DNA of 64,000 nucleotides from Formosa haliotis (GTDB taxonomy: Bacteria > Bacteroidota > Bacteroidia > Flavobacteriales > Flavobacteriaceae). Made by a program: the position numbers and the translations under genes. Shown in pieces: positions 57,556 through 64,000 of this stretch (position 1 is its first letter; each line of letters opens with the position of its first letter). The DNA is taken from assembly GCF_001685485.1 (NCBI RefSeq), contig NZ_BDEL01000001.1:124001-188000 (forward strand), given 5' to 3'. The notes under the pieces are model-generated. The model saw only the letters and a list, made by a program, of their open reading frames with translations, made no database searches and was not told the origin of the DNA.

Positions 57556-59328
57556 ATGAAATTAAAAGCAATCGGACTTTTAATACTTAGCCTGTTTTTT
57601 GCTCCTACGGATGTTTTAGGACAAGACAGACCAAATATCATAATGGTTATTACCGACGATCAAGGTATGGGCGATTTGTCTTGTTTGGGTAATCCATACA
57701 TTAAAACGCCGAGTATTGATAAATTTTATGCCAATGCGGTTCGTTTTACCAATTACCATGTGTCTACAACTTGCGCCCCAACCCGAGGTGCATTAATGTC
57801 GGGAAGGCATTCTAATCGTGTTAATGTGTTTCATACCATTACAGGGCGCTCTTTGCTTTTTGAAGATGAGGTTATTTTGCCTCAAATATTAGCTCAAAAT
57901 GGGTATGTAAACGGCATGTTTGGCAAATGGCATTTGGGTGATAACTATCCGTATCGTCCAGAAGACAGAGGTTTTCAAGAAGTTGTGAGACATGGTGGTG
58001 GCGGAATTACCCAAGGACCAGATTATTGGTGGAACGATTATTTTGATGATACCTTTTGGCACAATGGCAAAACACAAAAATATAAAGGCTATTGTACCGA
58101 TGTGTTTTTTAATGAAGCCTTAAATTTTATTGAAGAAAACAAAGACAGACCGTTCTTTTGTTACATCTCTACTAACGCGCCTCATGCGCCGCTTAATCTG
58201 CCAGAAAAATACTTTAATATGTATAAAGATTTGGACGCGATTAACGAGAATGCTCAACGTTTTTATGGGATGATTACCAACATTGATGATAATTTTAAAC
58301 AGCTTCAAAAAAAATTAGATGCTTTAAATCTTACAGATAATACCATTCTAATTTTTACAACTGATAATGGCTCGGCGTGGGGCAGAAATGTGTACAATGC
58401 AGGCTTAAAAGGCGGTAAAGGTAGTGTGTACGACGGTGGACATCGTGTGCCACTATTCATTCGTTGGCCTAACGGAAAACTAACAGGAGGTAAGGATATC
58501 GATGCCTTAGTGGCGCATTATGATTTGATCCCCACCTTTGTAGATCTCTTCGGGTTAGATTTTAACCCTGTAAAACCACTGGACGGGAAAAGCTTAAAAC
58601 CATTGCTTTTTGATGCTAATCCCAAATGGGAAAATCGCATGTTATACATGGACACCCAGCGAAAACAAAATCTTATAAAATACAGAACTTATACGGTTAT
58701 GGATGATAATTGGCGATTGATAAATGGTGATGAGCTGTATAATATTACCAAAGATCGTGGCCAAACTAATAATGTATTTAATCAATATCCCGAAGTGGCA
58801 GCACGTTTGTCTGCGGGTTACGAAATTTGGTGGCAATCCATTATGGCCGAAGGTCCAAACGAACGTTATGGGTATATAAAAGTAGGATCGCCTAATGAAA
58901 ATCCTAGTCGAATTTCTGCCCACGACATGTTTACAGGAAAACATAATGGTGCCTGGCACCAAGACGGTGCTTCAAAAGCTGTTCAGGCCAGCGGAAGTTG
59001 GAAAATTGAATTTGTAGAAGATGGCGAATATGCTATTGCATTAAGAAGGTTTCCAAGAGAAAGTGGCTTAGCCATAAATGCAACCTTTCCAGGTCAAGAA
59101 AAACAAGTAGAATTACATAAGGTTCTTGAAGGTAGCGAGAAATCCGATTTTGAAACTGCTTTTTTATACGTTGCAAATATTGAAAAGGAACTGAAAATTG
59201 AATCAGGCCAGTCCGAAGTTACCTTTAAAGGAAAAATACCAGCGGGAAAATACGATATGGAAGCCCAACTTATTGATAAGGATGGGCATGTGCATCCGGC
59301 TTATTATGTATATATCGAGAAATTGTAG
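57556..59328 (+). CDS. Sulfatase (S1 family), CAPTR type with extra C-terminal domain
   Basis: 590 residues with signal peptide (..TDVLGQ). Motifs: 'PNIIMVITDDQGMGDLSCLG', C-A-P-T-R with Cys at residue 73, 'GRHSNRVNVFHTI', 'GKWHLGDN', 'RFYGMITNIDDNF', 'FTTDNGSAWG' and 'YDGGHRVPLFIRWPNGK'. The C-terminal beta domain ('YAIALRRFPRESGLAINATFPG', about 480-590) matches those of the 8.0- and 32.7-kb sulfatases. These three look like one subfamily, probably with related specificities. If the 32.7-kb gene is really dead, this copy could cover the same reaction. The GH29 gene follows after 55 bp. Confidence 0.9.
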   Translation: MKLKAIGLLILSLFFAPTDVLGQDRPNIIMVITDDQGMGDLSCLGNPYIKTPSIDKFYANAVRFTNYHVSTTCAPTRGALMSGRHSNRVNVFHTITGRSLLFEDEVILPQILAQNGYVNGMFGKWHLGDNYPYRPEDRGFQEVVRHGGGGITQGPDYWWNDYFDDTFWHNGKTQKYKGYCTDVFFNEALNFIEENKDRPFFCYISTNAPHAPLNLPEKYFNMYKDLDAINENAQRFYGMITNIDDNFKQLQKKLDALNLTDNTILIFTTDNGSAWGRNVYNAGLKGGKGSVYDGGHRVPLFIRWPNGKLTGGKDIDALVAHYDLIPTFVDLFGLDFNPVKPLDGKSLKPLLFDANPKWENRMLYMDTQRKQNLIKYRTYTVMDDNWRLINGDELYNITKDRGQTNNVFNQYPEVAARLSAGYEIWWQSIMAEGPNERYGYIKVGSPNENPSRISAHDMFTGKHNGAWHQDGASKAVQASGSWKIEFVEDGEYAIALRRFPRESGLAINATFPGQEKQVELHKVLEGSEKSDFETAFLYVANIEKELKIESGQSEVTFKGKIPAGKYDMEAQLIDKDGHVHPAYYVYIEKL

Positions 59329-59383
59329 CTGGTAAATTTCAAAAGGAATTGAGTTTTTTTATGAATATAACTAACTAAACAAA

Positions 59384-61246
59384 ATGAATAAAAATATAAA
59401 GTTTTCGAAGTTCAAATTAATAGCCATGGCTGCGCTGTGCTTTTTTCAATTTAATTGTAAAAACGAAAAGCATAAAAGCATTCCTGAAAACTCTGAAATC
59501 GATTATGTTACCGAAACGGTAGGAGACGTCGATTTCGGGAAAACAAAAATGTCTGAATATACGCCTGAAATCAGGGCGAATATGAATAAACTGTACGATG
59601 CTAAATTTGGCATGTTTGTGCATTTCGGACCATACGCACAACTTGCAGGAGAATGGAAGGGCAAAAAAGGAGCTGCAGAATGGATTATGAGACGTAGTTT
59701 TATACCAGTAGCAGAGTATGAAAAAGAAGCCGCAGGTAAATTTAAACCAGAAAATTTTAATGCTAAAGAATGGGTAGATATTGCTGAAAATGCAGGCATG
59801 AAATTTATTGTACTTACCGCGAAACATCACGATGGATTTGCCATGTATAAATCGGAGCATCCTTATAATTTGTTTGATTTTGCAGGTTTTAACCGTGATA
59901 TTTTGAAAGAACTAGCGGAAGAATGTGCAAAAAGAGACATGAAATTGGGCTTTTATTATTCGCAGGACCAGGACTGGCATGAAAAAGGAGGCGCTGGTAA
60001 CGATTGGGATTTTGGCAGTGTTATCAAACCAGCCGATGAATTTGATGCCTATTTTAGAGAAAAAGCAGTGATGCAAATAAAGGAGTTAACCACTAATTAT
60101 GGCGATATTTTTATGGTTTGGTTCGATACACCTTTTCAAATTACAGATGAACAAAGTCAGCTCATGATGGATGTTGTTAAGGAACACCAACCGGGAGCAT
60201 TAGTTAATGCACGACTGGGTAATGGATACGGCCATTTTGACGTGTCTATTGATAACGGTACCACACCAAGTGTAAGCAAAGCGACGTGGCTTCCTGATTT
60301 AAAAGTGCCTTGGCAAACGCATGAATCAGTAACAAAACATGGATGGGGTTACACATCTCGAGGTGCCGAACTTGACCGATCAGAAGATTATTCCGATTTT
60401 ATTTATAGCCTGTGTAGAATTATAGGAAATGGAGGTGTTTATTTATTGAATGTTGCACCACGCCCTGATGGAACCATACCAGAATCGCAGGTAAATAGTA
60501 TTCATGTTATTGGAGATTGGCTAAAAGTAAATGGTGAAGCCATCTACGGCGCTGACCCAAGTCCTTTAAAATTTCCGCCTTATGCCATCACAAGCAAGCC
60601 AGGTAAAGTCTACTTACATGTTCAAGATTTAGAAAATAATCAAGTGGCGTTAACAGGTCTTTTGTCTAAAGTAAATAAGGCTTATGTTTTGGCAGATACA
60701 TCACAGCAAGCTTTAAAATTTACTCAGAAAAACGAAAAATTAAGTGTTACGCTTCCCGATGATTTAAAACAACAATATGTAACCGTGGTGGTCTTAGAAA
60801 TAGAAGACCAAATCGCCAAAGTTGTTGATGAAACCTTACAGCAAGCAGCAGATGGAAGTATCCAATTACCGGTTTCAAAATGTGAGTTTTCTATTCGACG
60901 CATTAGTTACGATTACGATAAAAAGGTAACACACCGTTGGGGAGAAAATACCAAACAAGGTTTAATATGGACTGTAAATATTAAGCAGCCAGGAAGGTTT
61001 AAAGTTGTTAGTGAAGATTCTGGAAATGATGGATTTGAATACCAATTAAGTACATTAAAAGATACCATAACACTTAATGCAAAAGGAGAGATTGGTAAAT
61101 TAACTAAAAAACAGCAAGACGGGTATATTAAAATTGATGAAGCTGGGATTCATAAATTAACCGTTTATCCTACAATACCGGCATCAAAAGCAACAAAAGG
61201 AAGCTATGAATTTAAAGGTTTAGAGCTTATTCCTGCAAAAGAATAA
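59384..61246 (+). CDS. GH29 alpha-L-fucosidase, lipoprotein, with C-terminal beta domain
   Basis: 620 residues with lipobox FQFNCKN. GH29 landmarks: 'AKFGMFVHFGPYAQLAGEWKG', '[24 protein letters not shown]', 'GFYYSQDQDWHEKGG' and 'FMVWFDTPFQ' (nucleophile Asp about residue 248). The barrel ends at 'NGGVYLLNVAPRPDGTIPE', then a beta-sandwich (about 395-490) and a further C-terminal domain (about 510-620, 'IWTVNIKQPGRFKVVSEDSG') related in style to that of the 6.2-kb GH29. The shared FVWFDTP/MVWFDTP nucleophile block and 'QDW' motif place both in one GH29 subgroup. It lies between two sulfatases, suggesting alternate desulfation and fucose removal. Confidence 0.9.
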   Translation: MNKNIKFSKFKLIAMAALCFFQFNCKNEKHKSIPENSEIDYVTETVGDVDFGKTKMSEYTPEIRANMNKLYDAKFGMFVHFGPYAQLAGEWKGKKGAAEWIMRRSFIPVAEYEKEAAGKFKPENFNAKEWVDIAENAGMKFIVLTAKHHDGFAMYKSEHPYNLFDFAGFNRDILKELAEECAKRDMKLGFYYSQDQDWHEKGGAGNDWDFGSVIKPADEFDAYFREKAVMQIKELTTNYGDIFMVWFDTPFQITDEQSQLMMDVVKEHQPGALVNARLGNGYGHFDVSIDNGTTPSVSKATWLPDLKVPWQTHESVTKHGWGYTSRGAELDRSEDYSDFIYSLCRIIGNGGVYLLNVAPRPDGTIPESQVNSIHVIGDWLKVNGEAIYGADPSPLKFPPYAITSKPGKVYLHVQDLENNQVALTGLLSKVNKAYVLADTSQQALKFTQKNEKLSVTLPDDLKQQYVTVVVLEIEDQIAKVVDETLQQAADGSIQLPVSKCEFSIRRISYDYDKKVTHRWGENTKQGLIWTVNIKQPGRFKVVSEDSGNDGFEYQLSTLKDTITLNAKGEIGKLTKKQQDGYIKIDEAGIHKLTVYPTIPASKATKGSYEFKGLELIPAKE

Positions 61247-61266
61247 ATACACACGACATAAATTCA

Positions 61267-62742
61267 ATGAAAAATATAATCACTTTAGTCTGCCTAACTA
61301 TTGGTCTATTAAATAGTTTTGCACAAACGAAATCCTTAAAAAATACGAAGCCAAATATCATTTTGGTAATGACCGACGACCAGGGGATGGGCGATTTAGC
61401 CTGTATGGGAAATCAAGTTTTAAAAACACCACATATTGATGCTTTTTATAATCAATCAACACGTTTTACAGATTTTCAAGTAAGTCCAACATGTGCCCCA
61501 ACGCGTTCAGCTTTAATGAGTGGGGCTCGACCTTTTGAAGTAGGTGTAACACATACTATCATGCAGCGTGAACGCATGGCATTAGATGTTTTTACCATGC
61601 CACAAGCCTTACAATCGGCGGGTTATAAAACAGGTCTTTTCGGAAAATGGCATTTAGGTGATGAAGAAGAATACCTACCTATTAACCGTGGTTTCGATGA
61701 AGTACTTATGCACGGCGCTGGAGGTATTGGGCAAACTAAATATGGCGATTTTCCTCCAAATGAAGAGAATTTATATTTCGATAATGTCTTACTTCACAAC
61801 GATAAAATTGTGCAAACTAAAGGCTTTTGTACCGATGTGTTTTTTGATGCTGCCGAAGCTTGGATAAAACAACAAGAGGATGCCAAGCAACCTTATTTTG
61901 CCTATGTCGCCCTTAATGCACCGCATGCGCCATTGGTAGCGCCGGAGGCTTATAAAAAACGATTTTTAGATTTAGGTTATGATGAAGGCACAGCAGGGCG
62001 TTATGGCATGATTGAAAATATAGACGATAATTTTGGCGAACTCATGCAAAAGCTTGAAAAATGGGACGCTTTAGATAATACACTGGTTATTTTCATGACC
62101 GATAATGGCGCAACCCATTTAAAAGGAACCCTTAACGGAAAACCAGTAACGCATTTTAATGCTAATTTAAGAGGGGCCAAAAACTCACCTTTTGAAGGCG
62201 GTACTCATGTGCCTGCGTTTTGGTATTGGAAAGGGAAATTGGGGACAGGAGTCGATATTAAAGCCTTAACAGCTCATATCGATATGTACCAAACTTTTTG
62301 TGAATTGGCAGGTGTAACCTTACCCGAAAAGATGCAAGAATTAAGCGGTCGATCATTGGTGCCACTATTAGAAAATCCGAACACAGTATGGGCCGATAGA
62401 GAATTGTTTATTCATTGTGGGCGATGGGCTGCAGGCGAACGCGAAGATGCCAAATTCAAGAAGTCGGCGATTCGAACACAAGAATGGCGATTTGATAATA
62501 ATAGTCAATTGTATAACATTCCAAACGATCCCTCGGAAACAAATGATGTATATGCAGAACATCCAGAACTAATAGCACATTTAAGAACTACATATGATAA
62601 ATGGTGGGAAAATACTAAGCCTTTAATGGTAAATGAAGGTTTGCCGAAAGTAGAACCCAAAGATCAGCCACTCGCTAAACGTTATTACAAGCAATTAAAA
62701 GAAACAGGGATACCAGAATGGCAGCCTAAAAGCACCGAATAA
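61267..62742 (+). CDS. Sulfatase (S1 family), CAPTR type, shorter form
   Basis: 491 residues with signal peptide (..LLNSFAQ). Motifs: 'PNIILVMTDDQGMGDLACMG', C-A-P-T-R with Cys at residue 76 followed by SALMSGARPFEVG, 'GKWHLGD', 'FMTDNGATHLKG' and 'FEGGTHVPAFWYWKGK' (EGGTHVP in place of the EGGHRVP of the other copies). That substitution changes the usual Arg next to the active site and suggests a different sulfate position or sugar. It lacks the extra C-terminal domain. Last gene of the PUL. No clear terminator follows, only a weak CCTAAC/GTTAGG repeat about 62760-62815. Confidence 0.9.
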   Translation: MKNIITLVCLTIGLLNSFAQTKSLKNTKPNIILVMTDDQGMGDLACMGNQVLKTPHIDAFYNQSTRFTDFQVSPTCAPTRSALMSGARPFEVGVTHTIMQRERMALDVFTMPQALQSAGYKTGLFGKWHLGDEEEYLPINRGFDEVLMHGAGGIGQTKYGDFPPNEENLYFDNVLLHNDKIVQTKGFCTDVFFDAAEAWIKQQEDAKQPYFAYVALNAPHAPLVAPEAYKKRFLDLGYDEGTAGRYGMIENIDDNFGELMQKLEKWDALDNTLVIFMTDNGATHLKGTLNGKPVTHFNANLRGAKNSPFEGGTHVPAFWYWKGKLGTGVDIKALTAHIDMYQTFCELAGVTLPEKMQELSGRSLVPLLENPNTVWADRELFIHCGRWAAGEREDAKFKKSAIRTQEWRFDNNSQLYNIPNDPSETNDVYAEHPELIAHLRTTYDKWWENTKPLMVNEGLPKVEPKDQPLAKRYYKQLKETGIPEWQPKSTE

Positions 62743-62833
62743 TAGGTTCATTTAATATGCCTAACGTTCGATTATTAAATTAAATAAATCAACCTATCTG
62801 ATATATTGTTAGGAGTTTAGAAAATAGAATACT

Positions 62834-62902
62834 TGAAATGGTGCGATTTAAGGCTTAATTTTATTACATGGTTATTGGTATTATTTGGTGGTAGAATTTA
62901 TG
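62834..62902 (+). repeat. Direct repeat copy 2, right boundary of the PUL
   Basis: Same orientation and about 90% identity to 1216-1284, beginning TGAAATGGT and ending GGTGGTAGAATTTATG. It lies 91 bp after the last PUL gene. Together the copies enclose about 61.5 kb. Confidence 0.75.
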
Positions 62903-63234
62903 CCAAGTTTAGAGTTAAAAACACCCTCGGCCCATTCCCACTACATGCCGAGAAAAGCTCCATTTTGGAAAAGCCCTTCATTAAAAAGTCTTGAACATAA
63001 CGTTAATCGTTCCGGATTTCATTGCACTTGCTTGCTAATCCACGAGAAAACCTGGAAGCAACCAAACTCCATTTCACCTACACTATTAACCTTAAGTTTG
63101 CTTGGCTTAATTCCGTTGCGAGTCCAGTTGCTCAAAGTCCAACTTTAAAGACTACGATTGCATGACCTAGGCTTAAACGAAAAGGGCATAAACCTTTGCT
63201 AGATTACATTAATAATTTGCAAAATTCAATTTAG
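62903..63234. other. Decayed non-coding segment of unlike composition
   Basis: Noticeably richer in C and G than the surrounding DNA, with stop codons in all frames apart from a short open stretch (62885-63148) whose translation resembles nothing I know and lacks a protein-like composition. With the intron-like segment that follows it may be the remains of an inserted element. I cannot name it. Confidence 0.4.
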
Positions 63235-63343
63235 TGAAACGGCGTATACGAGACCCGTTTGGTTTATCCTGTGTTTTAGCCTAAGGATGGTGTGAGAGGA
63301 GCAGTGACGCCTTTTAAGTCGTCTACCGTCTACACGATTGTAA
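63235..63343 (+). ncRNA. Remnant resembling the 3' end (domains V-VI) of a bacterial group II intron
   Basis: GTATACGAGACCCGT (63244-63258) and GGTGTGAGAGG (63289-63299) are characteristic of domain V and the start of domain VI in group II introns of Bacteroidota as I recall them. The segment ends CTACACGATT, near the usual CTACTCGATT end. The distal part of domain V looks disturbed: a spacer with a small ATCCT/AGGAT hairpin replaces the short paired sequence. No reverse transcriptase ORF is found upstream. If correct it is a dead 3' fragment. Confidence 0.45.
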
Positions 63344-63512
63344 AACGTTTTTTATTCAGATACTATGTATGAAATTTTAACATAATTAGGCGAATATTTT
63401 AAAAGTTCTTCTGTTCCTTCTTCATTTTCTTTCAAATATCGAACCCCCAAAGGACTTTTGTAAACTGGCTAGGACTAGAAATTAAACTTATACGTTGTTC
63501 CTGTTTTACAAG

Positions 63513-64000
63513 TTATTTTATTAATTTTATTATGGTCGGGTAAAAATTTCCTGTTTGTCCTTTGTTAACTTTGATTGCAAATATTATTGGTAAAATGATG
63601 TTTATAACATAAAGAAAAAGCCAAAAATATAATGAAAGTATTAAATTTCCTGGCCCAATATCTAAATGTGTAATCTTAAGAAATGCTCCAATTATTAACC
63701 CAAAAGAAGCAAGTAAAGTCCAAATAATTTGAAAATTCAAAAGATTGGCTCCAATATCTTTCAAATCAATTATTTTATCTTTCTTAGTTATCCATAAGAT
63801 AAATAGAATTACTATATTTCCTATTGGGATAAAAAGACCAAATAATACAGATAAATGAAAGTAAGTTAAATAGCTTCTGTCAGTTTTTTTTCCGTAATCT
63901 AAGATGTCTTCTGCATTTAAGTCTAAAACTTTGCAAATTAAATTCAGAGTTTTTCCTCTAGGTTCACTTTCATTATTTTCAATCCGTTGAATAGTTCTCA
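63513..64000 (-). CDS. XRE-type HTH protein with DUF4870-like membrane domain (partial, 5' end outside window)
   Basis: The reverse strand reads openly from the window edge to a stop at 63513-63515, giving 161 residues without the true start. The beginning 'RTIQRIENNESEPRGKTLNLICKVLDLNAEDIL' is the second half of an XRE/Cro helix-turn-helix (recognition helix R-T-I-Q-R-I-E). Three to four hydrophobic helices follow ('HLSVLFGLFIPIGNIVILFILWI', 'IIWTLLASFGLIIGAFL', 'LYFWLFLYVINIILPIIFAIKV'), resembling DUF4870. Such fusions are common in Flavobacteriia and their regulons are unknown. It is probably outside the PUL. The 63344-63512 gap shows nothing recognisable. Confidence 0.75.
   Translation of the reverse strand, partial: RTIQRIENNESEPRGKTLNLICKVLDLNAEDILDYGKKTDRSYLTYFHLSVLFGLFIPIGNIVILFILWITKKDKIIDLKDIGANLLNFQIIWTLLASFGLIIGAFLKITHLDIGPGNLILSLYFWLFLYVINIILPIIFAIKVNKGQTGNFYPTIIKLIK

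Noticed and set aside
59417..59860. 147-codon open frame on the - strand
   Set aside because: It lies wholly inside a convincing GH29 gene and its translation is Cys/Phe/His-rich, as expected for an antisense shadow.
1661..62742. Carrageenan, agar or alginate PUL
   Set aside because: No GH16, GH82, GH150, GH127/GH129-like or alginate-lyase motifs were recognised. The fucosidase, GH107 and fucolectin content points to fucan.
62760..62815. CCTAAC/GTTAGG inverted repeat as a terminator after the last sulfatase
   Set aside because: Only 6 bp with a ~45-nt loop and no T-tract; too weak to call.
62885..63148. Open frame of 87 codons on the + strand
   Set aside because: It begins inside the direct repeat, has no recognisable motif or protein-like composition, and runs through what looks like decayed DNA.
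1..64000. CRISPR arrays, insertion-sequence transposases, complete riboswitches, replication origin
   Set aside because: I looked for regularly spaced repeats, transposase motifs and known riboswitch cores and saw none.

Overview
The window looks like a chromosomal segment of a marine Bacteroidota bacterium, most likely a Flavobacteriaceae. The evidence is its AT-rich DNA, a SusC/SusD pair, a hybrid two-component sensor, C-terminal type IX secretion signals, lack of purine-rich Shine-Dalgarno sites and TAnnTTTG promoter elements. Almost all of it (about 1.66-62.74 kb, all genes on the + strand) is one very large polysaccharide utilisation locus (PUL). The enzyme set points to a sulfated fucan (fucoidan): three paralogous GH107-type endo-fucanases with T9SS tails, four clear GH29 alpha-L-fucosidases plus one divergent GH29-like protein, one GH95, three GH141-like beta-helix proteins plus a fourth beta-helix protein fused to a PDZ domain, seven sulfatases (one with an in-frame stop), two GH43 paralogues (one frameshifted), a GH43/GH117-like propeller, a GHL15/GH168-like TIM barrel, an SGNH esterase and an EF-hand alpha/beta-hydrolase esterase.

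Layout. 1-1180: host core genes on the - strand (aminotransferase class IV, cut by the window edge; START-like protein) and a tRNA-Met with promoter and terminator. 1216-1284: first copy of a ~69-bp direct repeat. 1661-5790: HTCS regulator, frameshifted. 6166-19708: first operon (GH29, sulfatases, GH29, SGNH esterase, sulfatase, SusC, SusD), closed by a strong terminator. 19854-42967: long enzyme operon closed by a terminator. 43218-55086: a region built by duplication, with three GH107 genes, an esterase, two similar leader regions and a gutted T9SS gene relic. 55358-62742: GH141-like, sulfatase, GH29, sulfatase. 62834-62902: second copy of the direct repeat. After it come decayed non-coding DNA with what looks like the 3' end of a group II intron, and a partial XRE/DUF4870 gene on the - strand.

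How it would work (inference from families): T9SS-exported GH107 enzymes and perhaps the 39.6-kb TIM-barrel protein cut extracellular fucan. SusD and SusC bind and import the oligosaccharides. Periplasmic or lipid-anchored sulfatases, esterases and exo-acting GH29/GH95/GH141/GH43 enzymes strip sulfate, acyl groups, fucose and side-chain sugars. The HTCS would sense oligosaccharides and activate the locus. No fucose catabolism genes and no sugar permease are present here.

Main unusual points: a shared promoter-like element (GAGTAAG, 20-21 nt, CATATTTGTA) upstream of three transcription units, a candidate operator for the HTCS; three large genes each broken by one base change (HTCS, sulfatase, GH43), plus a deletion relic; and a ~90% identical direct repeat bounding the ~61-kb locus beside a tRNA gene.
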